From positions 124,001 through 188,000 of the forward strand of contig NZ_LWQT01000055.1 in assembly GCF_001650715.1 (NCBI RefSeq): a DNA stretch of 64,000 bases, given 5' to 3'. How positions within the stretch are numbered: position 1 is the stretch's first letter; each line of letters starts with the position of its first letter. Made by a program: the position numbers and the translations under genes. Origin of the DNA: Paramagnetospirillum marisnigri. GTDB taxonomy: Bacteria > Pseudomonadota > Alphaproteobacteria > Rhodospirillales > Magnetospirillaceae. Shown here in pieces: positions 36,811-45,677 of this stretch. The notes below the pieces were generated by a model. That model had not been told where the DNA came from. It worked only from the letters and a program-made list of their open reading frames with translations, and did not search any database.

Positions 36811-37465
36811 GTCTTTCCTTTCACGGGTGATCCTGCGATATGGGGCATTGGTGATGGTTGTCAACGCCCTGATGGGCGAGGCCCTGGCGGCGCCGGTTCG
36901 AATCCTGGCGCTGGGCGACTCCCTGACCGCCGGATTCGGCCTGCCCGCCGAATCCGCCTTTCCCGCCCGGCTGGAAGCCGCGCTGCGCGCCGAGGGCCGC
37001 GATGTGCGGCTGATCAACGCCGGCGTGTCCGGCGACACCACCCAGGGCGGACTGGCCCGGTTGACCTGGGCGCTGGCGGAAAAGCCCGACCTCGCCATCC
37101 TCGAACTGGGGGCCAATGACGGGTTGCGCGGCCTCGACCCCAAGCTGACCCGCGCCAATCTCGACGCCATCCTCAAGCGTTTCGAGCGGGAGCGCATTGG
37201 CGTGCTGTTCACCGGCATGCTGGCGCCGCCCAATTACGGTCCCGCCTATGAAGCCGAGTTCAAGGCGGTGTTCTCGTCCCTGGCCCGCGAGCATGGCCTG
37301 CTGTTCTATCCCTTCTTCCTCGACGGCGTGACCGGCAATCCCCGCCTGACCCTACCCGATGGCCTGCACCCGTCCGCCCAGGGCGTCGACGAGATCGTGC
37401 GCCGCATCCTGCCTTCGGTCCGCCAGTTGCTGGACCGCCATGCCGCCCAGGGAGGTGCCCGATGA
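36809..37465 (+). CDS. tesA: SGNH hydrolase: arylesterase / lysophospholipase TesA
   Basis: The 218-residue product has an N-terminal hydrophobic export segment (about 1-25) and the four SGNH blocks: ILALGDSLTAGFGL (nucleophile Ser), NAGVSGDTT, LELGANDGLRGL, and DGLHPSAQG (catalytic Asp-His). It hydrolyses thioesters and lysophospholipids in the periplasm. It is divergent from ybbAP with start codons overlapping by two bases, as in E. coli, which supports its assignment. Confidence 0.93.
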   Translation: MSFLSRVILRYGALVMVVNALMGEALAAPVRILALGDSLTAGFGLPAESAFPARLEAALRAEGRDVRLINAGVSGDTTQGGLARLTWALAEKPDLAILELGANDGLRGLDPKLTRANLDAILKRFERERIGVLFTGMLAPPNYGPAYEAEFKAVFSSLAREHGLLFYPFFLDGVTGNPRLTLPDGLHPSAQGVDEIVRRILPSVRQLLDRHAAQGGAR

Positions 37466-38583
37466 CGGACCAGCCCTTTACCGTCGCCCATTCCCGCGCC
37501 TCCCATTGGGGATTGGCGGCCAAGGCCTGCCTGGACGGTCTGGGCGGCGCCCCAGCCCGGTCGAATCTGGGCATCTTGTACGCCAATGAGGGCTTTTCGT
37601 CGGATATCGCCAGCATCCTGACCTTCCTGCGCGAGATCACCCATATCGAGCACTGGGTCGGCGGCGTCGCCCCCGGCCTGTTCGTGGACGGGCAGGAATA
37701 CCGCAACGACTTTCCCGGCAGCGGCGGCGCATTGGCGGTCATGGTGGGTCATCTCGATCCCGCAACGTTCCATGTCTTCGGCGGCGATGCCGGAACCTGG
37801 CCCGCCGAGCACGCCCCCGCCAATGGTCTGGTGCATGGTGATCCCCGCGACCCCGGCCTGCTGGACGCGGTCGCCGAGATGGCCGAATCCACCGGTTTCC
37901 TGGCTGGAGGCCTGCTCTCGGCGGTGGGGCCGCCCGCCCAACTGGCGGATCAGGTGGTGGCGGGGCGCCTCAGCGGCCTGCTGCTCGACCCCTCGGTGCC
38001 GGTGCTGACCGGCATGACCCAGGGCTGCACCCCCATCGGCCCGGTCCACACCATCACCGAGGCCTGGGACGGGGTGCTGATGGGGCTCGACGAGCGCCCG
38101 GCCCTGGAGGTGCTGAAGGAGGAGGTGGGAGAATTGCTGGCCCGCGACCTGCGCCGCATCGCCGGTTACATCCATGTCGCCCTGCCGGTGGCGGGCTCCG
38201 ACATCCCCGATTATCAGGTCCGCACCCTGATCGGCATCGATCCCACCAATGGCTGGCTGGCCATGGCCGACCAGCCCGAGGTGGGCGAGGAGCTGATCTT
38301 CGTGCGCCGCGACGCCAACGCGGCCCGGGCCGATCTGCGCCGCATGCTGGCCGATATCAAGGCCCGCCTGGGCAACCGCTCCATCCGCGCCGGGATCTAT
38401 GTGTCATGCACCGGCCGGGGCATCCATATGTTCGGTGAGGAGGGCGCCGAGGCGGCGGTCCTGCGCGAGGAATTGGGTGACTTCCCCCTGATCGGCTTTT
38501 TCGCCAATGGCGAGATCAACCGCGACCGCCTTTACGGCTTCACCGGGGTGCTGACCGTGTTGGCGGGGGATGCCGCTCCGTGA
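37462..38583 (+). CDS. FIST-domain protein
   Basis: The 373-residue soluble protein has a FIST N domain (about 10-190, with NEGFSSDIASILTFLREIT and the repeated hydrophobic strands) and a FIST C domain (about 220-365, with GIYVSCTGRGIHMFGEEGAE and LIGFFANGEINRDRLYGFTG). The FIST domain is proposed to sense small ligands such as amino acids in signalling. It overlaps tesA by four bases and thpR by four, so all three may form one transcript. No kinase or methyltransferase domain is attached. Confidence 0.86.
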   Translation: MTDQPFTVAHSRASHWGLAAKACLDGLGGAPARSNLGILYANEGFSSDIASILTFLREITHIEHWVGGVAPGLFVDGQEYRNDFPGSGGALAVMVGHLDPATFHVFGGDAGTWPAEHAPANGLVHGDPRDPGLLDAVAEMAESTGFLAGGLLSAVGPPAQLADQVVAGRLSGLLLDPSVPVLTGMTQGCTPIGPVHTITEAWDGVLMGLDERPALEVLKEEVGELLARDLRRIAGYIHVALPVAGSDIPDYQVRTLIGIDPTNGWLAMADQPEVGEELIFVRRDANAARADLRRMLADIKARLGNRSIRAGIYVSCTGRGIHMFGEEGAEAAVLREELGDFPLIGFFANGEINRDRLYGFTGVLTVLAGDAAP

Positions 38584-39131
38584 TCCGGCTGTTCGTGGCC
38601 CTGGAACTGCCCCCGGCCACCCGCGCCCGGCTGGTGGCGCTGGGCGGCGGCCTGGAGGGCGCCCGCTGGGTCGAATTCCACAACCTGCATCTGACGCTGC
38701 GCTTCATCGGCGAGGTGGACGAGGCCCAGGCCGAGGACATCCATCACGAACTGGCGTCCATCCGCGCCGAGCCCTTGGACTGGGTGCTGAGCGGGCTGGG
38801 ACTGTTTGGCGACCGCCACCGCGCCCACACCCTGTGGGCGGGGGTCGAATTGTCCGACGCGCTGGAGCGGCTGGCGGCGAAGGTCGATGCGGCGGTGCTC
38901 CGCGCCGGGGTCAAACCGGACCCGAAACGGTACACGCCCCATGTCACCCTGGCCCGGTTGAAGAATACTCCACCCCCTCGCATCCAGGCTTTCATGGCCG
39001 GATGTCCGGTGATCGGCCCCGAAGTCATTCCGGCCGAGGAGTTCTGCCTCTATCGCAGCAGATTGGGCCGCCACGGACCCGACTACGACGTGTTGGAACG
39101 CTATCCCTTGGGGTTGAGGGCGGCGCCCTGA
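38580..39131 (+). CDS. thpR: RNA 2',3'-cyclic phosphodiesterase
   Basis: The 183-residue protein of the 2H phosphoesterase family has two HxTx motifs: HLTL at residues 37-40 and HVTL at about 120. It opens IRLFVALELPP, the family N-terminus. It hydrolyses 2',3'-cyclic ends of RNA in vitro. Translation starts at the GTG at 38580, overlapping the FIST stop (GTGA). Confidence 0.92.
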   Translation: MIRLFVALELPPATRARLVALGGGLEGARWVEFHNLHLTLRFIGEVDEAQAEDIHHELASIRAEPLDWVLSGLGLFGDRHRAHTLWAGVELSDALERLAAKVDAAVLRAGVKPDPKRYTPHVTLARLKNTPPPRIQAFMAGCPVIGPEVIPAEEFCLYRSRLGRHGPDYDVLERYPLGLRAAP

Positions 39132-39175
39132 ACATTGGCTTGTTCCCCCGCCGCCTTCCCGGTATTTTCACCCCC

Positions 39176-39709
39176 ATGATGCGCCGTGCCTTCCGCCTTG
39201 CCCTGCCGCTGCTCGCCGGTCTCGCCCTGGCGGGGTGCTCGCGCGGCACCAACCTGCCGCCCACCTCTGGTACCGCCTCGGACCAGCCGGTCAATTTCCA
39301 GCTGGTCACCGATATTCCGATCCCGGCGGGGGCCACCATGGACAACGACCGCTCGCTGATCCTGTCGGACCGCGACCGCTGGACCGGACGGGTGGTGATG
39401 ACGCTGTCCAATTCCGCCAACGAGGTCACCGCCTTCTACCAATCGCAGATGCCCAATTTCGGCTGGCAGCCCATGATGAGCGTCACCGCCGAGACCAGCG
39501 TGTTGACCTATTTGCGCGGCGACCGCGCCGCCACGGTGCAGGTGGAGCGGCGCACCGTCTATGGCACCACCGTGTCGGTGACGGTGGCGCCCAAGCAATC
39601 GGACGCCAGTTCGGTCGGCTATGAGTCCTCGCCCGCGCCTCGCGCCGCGCCGTCATCCTCGGGCGGCATCCGTTCGGAGCAACTGGCCCCGCCCGCGTCA
39701 CGGCGGTAG
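39176..39709 (+). CDS. lipoprotein, unknown function
   Basis: The 177-residue product has a lipoprotein signal (MRRAFRLALPLLAGLALAGC, so Cys near residue 21) and a body with PVNFQLVTDIPIPAGATMDNDRS (in parts), RWTGRVVMTLSNSANEVTAFYQ and an SxVTVAPK stretch, followed by a Ser/Ala-rich tail. It resembles small outer-membrane lipoproteins that carry a BON-like or DUF-type beta sandwich, but no family is named. An ATG at 39179 is an alternative start. It ends before a bidirectional terminator. Confidence 0.72.
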   Translation: MMRRAFRLALPLLAGLALAGCSRGTNLPPTSGTASDQPVNFQLVTDIPIPAGATMDNDRSLILSDRDRWTGRVVMTLSNSANEVTAFYQSQMPNFGWQPMMSVTAETSVLTYLRGDRAATVQVERRTVYGTTVSVTVAPKQSDASSVGYESSPAPRAAPSSSGGIRSEQLAPPASRR

Positions 39710-39715
39710 GGACCC

Positions 39716-39755
39716 AAAGAAAAAGCCCCCTGGCCGTCGGCCAGGGGGCTTTCGC
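39716..39755. terminator. bidirectional terminator between lipoprotein gene and ahcY
   Basis: A 12-bp stem (AGCCCCCTGGCC at 39724-39735 with its complement at 39739-39750, loop GTC) has TTTTTCTTT on the minus strand and TTTC on the plus strand. It can end both the lipoprotein transcript and ahcY. Confidence 0.9.
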
Positions 39756-39766
39756 GTTCCGCGATC

Positions 39767-41158
39767 TTAGTAGCGGTAGGCTTCGCCCTTGAAGGGACCG
39801 GCCACCGGCACGCCGATATAGTCGGCCTGCTTGGTGTTCAGCGTGGTCAGCCGGGCGCCCAGCTTGGCCAGATGCAGGGCGGCAACCTTCTCGTCCAGGC
39901 TCTTGGGCAGGACATAGACCTTCTTCTCGTACTTACCGGGATTGGTGAAGATCTCGATCTGGGCCAGCACCTGATTGGTGAAGGAGGCGCTCATGACGAA
40001 GCTGGGATGGCCGGTGGCGCAGCCCAGATTGACCAGGCGGCCCTCGGCCAGCAGCAGGATGCGGTTGCCGTTGGGGAAGGCGATCTCGTCCACCTGCGGC
40101 TTGATATTGGTCCACTTGAAGTTCTTCAGGCCAGCGACCTGAATCTCCGAGTCGAAGTGGCCGATATTGCAGACGATGGCGCGGTCCTTCATGGCGCGCA
40201 TGTGATCGACGGTGATCACGTCCACATTGCCGGTGGTGGTGACGAAGATGTCGCCGCGCGGCGCGGCGTCTTCCATGGTCAGCACCTCATAGCCTTCCAT
40301 GCAGGCCTGCAGGGCGCAGATGGGGTCGATCTCGGTGACGATGACGCGGCAGCCCTGGCTGGCCAGGGATTCGGCCGAACCCTTGCCCACATCACCGAAA
40401 CCGGCGACCACGGCGACCTTGCCCGCCAGCATGACGTCGGTGGCGCGGCGGATGCCGTCCACCAGGCTCTCGCGGCAGCCATACTTGTTGTCGAACTTGG
40501 ACTTGGTCACCGAGTCGTTGACGTTGATGGCGGGCCACAGCAGGGTGCCCTTCTTCTCCATCTCGTACAGACGATGGACGCCGGTGGTGGTCTCCTCGGT
40601 CACGCCGCGGATGGCGGTGCCGTTGCGGGTGTACCAGGTCTTGTCGGTGGCCAGCTTCTTCTTGATGGAGGCGAACAGGACTTCTTCTTCCTCGCAGGTC
40701 GGATTGGCGAGGACGGAGATGTCCTTCTCGGCCCGCATGCCCAGATGGATCAGCAGGGTGGCGTCGCCGCCGTCATCCAGGATCATGTTGGGGCAGCCGC
40801 CATCGGCCCAGTCGAAAATGCGGTGGGTGTAGTCCCAGTAGTCTTCCAGGGTCTCGCCCTTGACGGCGAAGACCGGGGTGCCGGCGGCGGCGATGGCGGC
40901 GGCGGCGTGGTCCTGGGTCGAGAAGATGTTGCAAGACGCCCAGCGGACATCGGCGCCCAGCGCCTTCAGGGTCTCGATCAGCACACCGGTCTGGATGGTC
41001 ATGTGCAGCGAACCGGCGATGCGGGCGCCCTTCAGCGGCTGGCTGGGGCCGTATTCCTCGCGGGTGGCCATCAGGCCGGGCATCTCGCTCTCGGCGATGT
41101 CCAGTTCCTTGCGGCCCCAATCGGCCAGCGCAATGTCGGCAACAACGTAATCGGTCAT
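39767..41158 (-). CDS. ahcY: adenosylhomocysteinase
   Basis: AhcY splits S-adenosylhomocysteine into adenosine and homocysteine, clearing the inhibitor left by methylations. The 463-residue protein has the NAD-binding [20 protein letters not shown], the substrate-site SDCDNK-like cluster region ([20 protein letters not shown]), [18 protein letters not shown], and the C-terminal [20 protein letters not shown]. The ATG at 41158 ([15 protein letters not shown]) is chosen. A perfect 20-bp palindrome lies 73 bases upstream. Confidence 0.97.
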   Translation of the reverse strand: MTDYVVADIALADWGRKELDIAESEMPGLMATREEYGPSQPLKGARIAGSLHMTIQTGVLIETLKALGADVRWASCNIFSTQDHAAAAIAAAGTPVFAVKGETLEDYWDYTHRIFDWADGGCPNMILDDGGDATLLIHLGMRAEKDISVLANPTCEEEEVLFASIKKKLATDKTWYTRNGTAIRGVTEETTTGVHRLYEMEKKGTLLWPAINVNDSVTKSKFDNKYGCRESLVDGIRRATDVMLAGKVAVVAGFGDVGKGSAESLASQGCRVIVTEIDPICALQACMEGYEVLTMEDAAPRGDIFVTTTGNVDVITVDHMRAMKDRAIVCNIGHFDSEIQVAGLKNFKWTNIKPQVDEIAFPNGNRILLLAEGRLVNLGCATGHPSFVMSASFTNQVLAQIEIFTNPGKYEKKVYVLPKSLDEKVAALHLAKLGARLTTLNTKQADYIGVPVAGPFKGEAYRY

Positions 41159-41231
41159 GATGGGCCCTCGGCGAAATGGGATGGCTATGGCTGGACCGTA
41201 TGTAACAGTCCGCCCGGCAAAACGCAATAGG

Positions 41232-41251
41232 ACATAAAGATATCTTTATGT
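41232..41251. promoter_or_regulatory. perfect 20-bp palindromic operator upstream of ahcY
   Basis: ACATAAAGATATCTTTATGT is an exact 20-base palindrome, 73 bases before the ahcY start and 11 bases before the stop end of the cupin gene. It is AT-rich in a GC-rich surrounding, as expected of an operator. From memory, ArsR-family regulators of S-adenosylhomocysteine recycling (SahR) bind palindromes of this kind, but that link is unverified. Confidence 0.72.
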
Positions 41252-41262
41252 GGGAATAAGGG

Positions 41263-41688
41263 CTACCGATCCGCCACCGCGTTGGCGGTGCCCTCGGCCC
41301 CCATGGATATGGCCAGGATGCGCACCGGCACCGTGCCGGTATTGACGCCCTTATGGGACACCGCCATGGCCTCGACGAAGGCGTCGCCCCGCCGGAACAC
41401 CCGCTTGCCCTTCGGCCCGTAATCCACCGTCACCTCGCCATCCAGGATATAGGCGACCATGGGCGCGGGGTGGTGGTGCGGCACCGTCTCAGCCCCGGGC
41501 GCGATGGTCACGATCTGGGTGGTGACCTTGGCCGGGCCGGTGGCGGGATAGGCGATGGGTTCGCCCACCACGGTGGTGGAGGTACTGAATAGCTCCTGGG
41601 TGGGATAGACCTCGGCCGCCGCGACCAGACGCGGCTGCATGATCGAGATCATAGTAATCGTGATGACGAACCCCAGCCGGATCCACAT
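41263..41688 (-). CDS. exported cupin-domain protein
   Basis: The 141-residue protein has a Sec signal (about 1-24) and a single cupin fold with VPHHHPAPMVAYILDGEVTVDYG, matching the first cupin motif with metal-binding His residues, and a second cupin-like segment GDAFVEAMAVSHKGVNTG. It is probably a periplasmic metal-binding or sensor cupin. It is co-directional with the PTS genes, 17 bases downstream of ptsP, but shares no obvious function with them. Confidence 0.78.
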   Translation of the reverse strand: MWIRLGFVITITMISIMQPRLVAAAEVYPTQELFSTSTTVVGEPIAYPATGPAKVTTQIVTIAPGAETVPHHHPAPMVAYILDGEVTVDYGPKGKRVFRRGDAFVEAMAVSHKGVNTGTVPVRILAISMGAEGTANAVADR

Positions 41689-41705
41689 GACTTCCCCCTT
41701 ATGTC

Positions 41706-43517
41706 TCAGCGTCCCGCGCTGTTGAAGCGGTCGACCAGTTGAGCGATGCGGCCGCCGTCATTCAGCTCCATGACCTCGCGCGCCAGTTCGGCGGCGGCGG
41801 CCATGCCGGTGGTCCGGATGCGGGCCTTGATCACCGGCACATTGGACGCGGTCATGGACAGTTCGCGGATGCCAAGGCCCATCAGCAGGGCGCTAAAGCG
41901 CGGGTCGCCCGCCATCTCACCGCAGACGCAGACCGGGATGCGGGCGCGGGCCGCCGCCTGGGCGGTGAACTGGATCAGCCGCAGCACCGCCGGATGCAGC
42001 GGATTGAACAGATGCGCCACCGCCTCGTCGGAGCGATCGATGGCCAGGGTGTACTGGGTCAGGTCGTTGGTGCCGATGGAAAAGAAGTCGGCATGCCAGC
42101 TGATGGCGTCGGCGGCCAGGGCGGCGCCGGGGATTTCGATCATGGCGCCCAACGGCGGCAAGGGGTCGGGCAACGGCACCTGGGCGGCGCGCAGGCGACG
42201 CACCACCCGGTTCATCACCTCACGGGTGGCGCGCAGTTCGCCCACCGTGGCGACCATGGGAATCAGGATGCGGACGGGACCATGGGCCGCGGCGCGAAGA
42301 ATGGCGGCCAGTTGGGCCTCCAGCAGGTCCTGGCGGGCGAGACCGAGGCGGATGGCCCGCAGGCCCAGGGCCGGATTGGGACCGATGGCACAGCCCAGGG
42401 CGGGGGCCAGCTTGTCGCCGCCCGCATCGAAGGTCCGCACGGTGACGGTGCGGCCGTCCATGCGTTCCACCACATCGCGCAGCACCCGGTACTGCTCGTC
42501 CTCGGAGGGCACGTCGTCGCGGTTCATGTAGAGGAATTCCGAGCGCAGCAGCCCGATCCCCTCGGCCCCCGATTCCAGTACCGCTCCCACCTCGGCGGGC
42601 AGTTCCATATTGGCCTGAAGCGAGATGCGAAGACCGTCGGTGGTCACGGCGGGCACATCCCTGAGCCGTCCCAGCAGCCGCCGGGTCTTGAGGAAGGCCG
42701 CCTTCTCGCGGCGATAATAAGCCAGGGTCTCGGGCAGGGGATTGATCACCACCAGCCCGTTGGTGCCGTCGATGATGACGGTCTCGCCGCCCTTGGCCTG
42801 GCGCAGCAGATCGGCGATGCCCAGCACCGAGGGCAGGCCCAGCGAGCGGGCCATGATGGCGGTATGGCTTTCGGCGCCGCCCACCACCGTGGCCAGCCCG
42901 GCCACCGTCTTGGGGTCCAGCAGGGCGGTGTCGGCGGGGGTCATCTCGTCGGCGACGATCACCGCATTCCTGGGCAGGGCGGTGAAGGGTCGGTAATCGG
43001 CCTTGGTCAGATTGCGCAGCAAGCGGCGGCCGATATCGCGGATATCGGCGAGGCGCGCGGCGAGATAGGGGTCCTCCATGGCCTCGAAGCCACGGATGAT
43101 GTCGTTGATCTCCTGCTGCACCGCGGCCTCGGCGTTGACACGGGCGGCACGGATACGGGCTTCCACACCCCGGATCAGCCGCGATCCGTGCAGCATTTGG
43201 CGATAGGCGTCCAGCAGATAGCCCAGTTCCTCGCCCGCCGCGCCCCCCAGGGCTCCCGCCTTGGCCTGCAATTGCTCCACCTGCAGGCTGGCTTCCTCGG
43301 CGGAATCGCGGAATCGGGCGCATTCGGCCTCGACGGCGCGGGCGATGATCCGGCGTTCGCGCACCGCGATGGTGCCGGAATCATGGAGATAGAGGCTGCC
43401 GATGGCGATGCCGCGCGACACGCCCAGCCCGTCCAGCACAACCTCGCCCCGGCTTTGCCCGGAACAGATCCTGCTCGCCTGGGAAGAAGCGCCGTCGTCG
43501 CCATCGTGGGATGTCAT
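41706..43517 (-). CDS. ptsP: phosphoenolpyruvate-protein phosphotransferase, EI-like
   Basis: The 603-residue enzyme I homologue transfers phosphate from PEP to HPr. The phospho-histidine is His about 218 in GGAESHTAIMARSLGLPSVLG, and the C-terminal PEP-binding domain has GIGLLRSEFLYMNRD, RTFDAGGDK, LGAMIEIPGAALAADAI, FFSIGTNDLTQYTLA and VCVCGEMAGD. There is no GAF domain. I chose the ATG at 43517; a TTG at 43538 is the alternative. It is the last gene of a regulatory PTS with no sugar permease. Confidence 0.9.
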   Translation of the reverse strand: MTSHDGDDGASSQASRICSGQSRGEVVLDGLGVSRGIAIGSLYLHDSGTIAVRERRIIARAVEAECARFRDSAEEASLQVEQLQAKAGALGGAAGEELGYLLDAYRQMLHGSRLIRGVEARIRAARVNAEAAVQQEINDIIRGFEAMEDPYLAARLADIRDIGRRLLRNLTKADYRPFTALPRNAVIVADEMTPADTALLDPKTVAGLATVVGGAESHTAIMARSLGLPSVLGIADLLRQAKGGETVIIDGTNGLVVINPLPETLAYYRREKAAFLKTRRLLGRLRDVPAVTTDGLRISLQANMELPAEVGAVLESGAEGIGLLRSEFLYMNRDDVPSEDEQYRVLRDVVERMDGRTVTVRTFDAGGDKLAPALGCAIGPNPALGLRAIRLGLARQDLLEAQLAAILRAAAHGPVRILIPMVATVGELRATREVMNRVVRRLRAAQVPLPDPLPPLGAMIEIPGAALAADAISWHADFFSIGTNDLTQYTLAIDRSDEAVAHLFNPLHPAVLRLIQFTAQAAARARIPVCVCGEMAGDPRFSALLMGLGIRELSMTASNVPVIKARIRTTGMAAAAELAREVMELNDGGRIAQLVDRFNSAGR

Positions 43518-43534
43518 GGGCGGTAGGCCGATCC

Positions 43535-43846
43535 TCAATCCTCGTCGAATTTGCGATCCACCAGCTCGACCAGGGCGTCGAGCGCCTCGTTGGCCTGGGC
43601 GCCGGTGGCCCGAAGGTCGATGGAGCAGCCGGGCGCGGCCGCCAGCATCATCAACCCCATGATGGACAGGCCCGAAACCTCGGTACCGCGATGGCTGACC
43701 CAGACCTGGGCGTCGAAGGTGGCGGCCAGCTTGACGAACTTGGCGGCGGCGCGGGCATGCAGGCCACGGCGGTTGGCGATGGTGGCATTGCGCCCCAGGC
43801 CTTCCCCGTTATCGCCGCCGGGCGCATCAAGGGTGTCGGATGTCAT
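43535..43846 (-). CDS. ptsH: HPr-family phosphocarrier protein
   Basis: The 103-residue phosphocarrier has the phospho-histidine His30 in NRRGLHARAAAKFVKLA, and a serine (Ser61) in SGLSIMGLMML, the site expected to be phosphorylated by HprK. It takes phosphate from the EI-like protein and passes it to EIIA. Its stop lies within 20 bases of ptsP. The N-terminal 20 residues are unconserved. Confidence 0.9.
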   Translation of the reverse strand: MTSDTLDAPGGDNGEGLGRNATIANRRGLHARAAAKFVKLAATFDAQVWVSHRGTEVSGLSIMGLMMLAAAPGCSIDLRATGAQANEALDALVELVDRKFDED

Positions 43847-44250
43847 TTGCGGTCCTGGGTCAAGAGCTTGGAAGCCACGTTGATATATTTGCGGCCCGCC
43901 TCCTGGGCACTGGCCACGGCATCGGCCAGGGCCTCGGTATGACGCACGCTGGCCAGCTTGATCAGCATGGGCAGGTTGACGCCGGCGATCACCTCGACCT
44001 TGGCCTTGTCCATGATGGAAATGGCCAGGTTGGACGGCGTGCCGCCGAACATGTCGGTCAGCACCACCACGCCATTGCCGTCATCGCATTTGGCGACGCT
44101 GGCCAGGATGTCGTTGCGGCGTTGCTCCATGTCGTCGTCAGGGCCGATGCAGACGGCACCGACACTGGGCTGTGGCCCTACCACATGCTCCATCGCCGCG
44201 ACCAGCTCGTCGGCGAGCCGCCCATGGGTCACGAGAACCAGTCCGATCAT
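43843..44250 (-). CDS. PTS EIIA component, mannose-type
   Basis: This 135-residue protein of the mannose/fructose EIIA family has its phospho-histidine at His9 (LVLVTHGRLADEL), the DMFGGTPSNLAI segment, and VEVIAGVNLPMLIKLA. No EIIB, EIIC or EIID is in this window. It overlaps ptsH by four bases. In alphaproteobacteria such orphan EIIA proteins act in regulation rather than sugar uptake. Confidence 0.9.
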   Translation of the reverse strand: MIGLVLVTHGRLADELVAAMEHVVGPQPSVGAVCIGPDDDMEQRRNDILASVAKCDDGNGVVVLTDMFGGTPSNLAISIMDKAKVEVIAGVNLPMLIKLASVRHTEALADAVASAQEAGRKYINVASKLLTQDRK

Positions 44251-44263
44251 CTCAATCCCCTCA

Positions 44264-45178
44264 TCATGATCCCCCGTCGTCGAGTTCGCGGTGACGCAAC
44301 TCGACGCGACTGCCGTGTTCCCTCAGCCAACCGGCGATGCGCTCGGCGATGGCCACCGATCGGTGACGCCCGCCAGTGCATCCGAAGGCAATGGTCAGAT
44401 AGCTCTTACCCTCGGCGGCGAAGCGGGGCAACAACGGTTCCAACAAACCTGTCACGGAATTCAAGAAACCCGTGAAAGCCGGGTCCGCCGCCACATGCTC
44501 CGCCACCGCCGGATCCCTGCCGGTCAGCGGCCGCAATTCGGGAACATAGTGCGGATTGGCGAGAAACCGCACGTCCAGCACCAGATCCGCCTCGCGCGGC
44601 AAACCGTTTCGATAGGCAAACGACGTCACGAACACCACCAGGCGACGATCGGCGTCCAGGCCGAAGCGATTGGCCAGGGCGCGCTTGAATTCGGCCGGCG
44701 GCTGGTTGGTGGTGTCGATCATCACATCGGCCCGCGCCCGCAACGGCGACACCAGGGCGCGTTCGTGATGGATGCCGTCCAGCAGCGGCCGATCCATGGC
44801 CAGGGGATGGCGCCGCCTTGTCTCGGTGAAGCGGCGGCACAGCACATCGTCGTCGCAATCCAGGAACAGCAGGCTGACATCGATACCGCTTTCGGCCATC
44901 AGGCGGTCGATGGCGGCCAGCAGCGGCTCGACCCCGAAATCGCGGGTGCGGATATCGACGCCGATGGCCAGGGGACGCGGCACCCCGTCACCGGGGCGCA
45001 CCAGACTGCCCACCAGCGACAGCGGCAGGTTGTCCACCGCTTCCCAGCCCAGATCCTCCAGCGCCTTCAGCGCCAGGGTCTTGCCCGCCCCCGACATGCC
45101 CGTGACGATAACCACCCGATTGCCGCCGCGAACGGCAGTGGGGGCTTGCGAGTTGACGGGGCTGGGACAGTCGGTCAT
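44264..45178 (-). CDS. rapZ: RapZ-type nucleotide-binding protein
   Basis: The 304-residue protein has a Walker A motif GMSGAGKT (residues 27-34), GWEAVDNLPLSL, DVSLLFLDCDDDVLCRRFTETRRRHPL, and the C-terminal IAFGCTGGRHRSVAIAERI, which are RapZ (YvcJ family) hallmarks. In E. coli RapZ presents small RNAs for RNase E; in alphaproteobacteria its role is less clear. The ATG at 45178 overlaps the hprK stop (ATGA). A GTG at 45181 is an alternative. Confidence 0.92.
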   Translation of the reverse strand: MTDCPSPVNSQAPTAVRGGNRVVIVTGMSGAGKTLALKALEDLGWEAVDNLPLSLVGSLVRPGDGVPRPLAIGVDIRTRDFGVEPLLAAIDRLMAESGIDVSLLFLDCDDDVLCRRFTETRRRHPLAMDRPLLDGIHHERALVSPLRARADVMIDTTNQPPAEFKRALANRFGLDADRRLVVFVTSFAYRNGLPREADLVLDVRFLANPHYVPELRPLTGRDPAVAEHVAADPAFTGFLNSVTGLLEPLLPRFAAEGKSYLTIAFGCTGGRHRSVAIAERIAGWLREHGSRVELRHRELDDGGS

Positions 45179-45609
45179 CACGAGGGCATTATATCGCGTT
45201 TGGCCGAATGGACCGCAAGGCGAACCTTCGCCGAAGCCGAGGCGCGAAAGGGGTCAAGCTCCATGCGCGGCAGGGTCAGGCCCAGATATTCCGCGTAGCT
45301 GGGCTCGGGCAGGCGCTCGATCCGCTCGTCGCTGGTCAGATCCACCACCAGCGCCAACGGCGCCCAACTGCGATGGGTCACCCGAACGATGCCCAGGCCG
45401 CGGACCTCCAGCAGCCCGGCGATGGTTTCCGGCGCCCGCGCCACCACCCGGCTGCCTTGGCGCGACAGCTCGGTCTGGTCATCGGCGATCAACTGGGCGC
45501 CGCCATCCATCAGACGCAGGGCCAGATCGGACTTGCCGCTGCCCGAGGGGCCGCGGATCAAAACACCCTGGCCGTCGATCTCGACCGATGTGGCATGAAC
45601 CAGAATCAT
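45178..45609 (-). CDS. hprK: HPr kinase/phosphorylase, short alphaproteobacterial form
   Basis: At 143 residues this is the truncated HprK, comprising only the C-terminal kinase domain. It has the Walker A motif GPSGSGKS (residues 20-27) and IADDQTELSRQG, GLLEVRGLGIVRV, and the conserved LPRMELDPFRASASAKVR region. It should phosphorylate a serine of HPr. It opens the hprK-rapZ-EIIA-HPr-EI operon. Confidence 0.92.
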   Translation of the reverse strand: MILVHATSVEIDGQGVLIRGPSGSGKSDLALRLMDGGAQLIADDQTELSRQGSRVVARAPETIAGLLEVRGLGIVRVTHRSWAPLALVVDLTSDERIERLPEPSYAEYLGLTLPRMELDPFRASASAKVRLAVHSAKRDIMPS

Positions 45610-45677
45610 GGAAAAAGCGTGGCGACCTATGCAACCGGAGTCAACCGGTTCTTACCGTCAAACCCACCCCCGCACCC

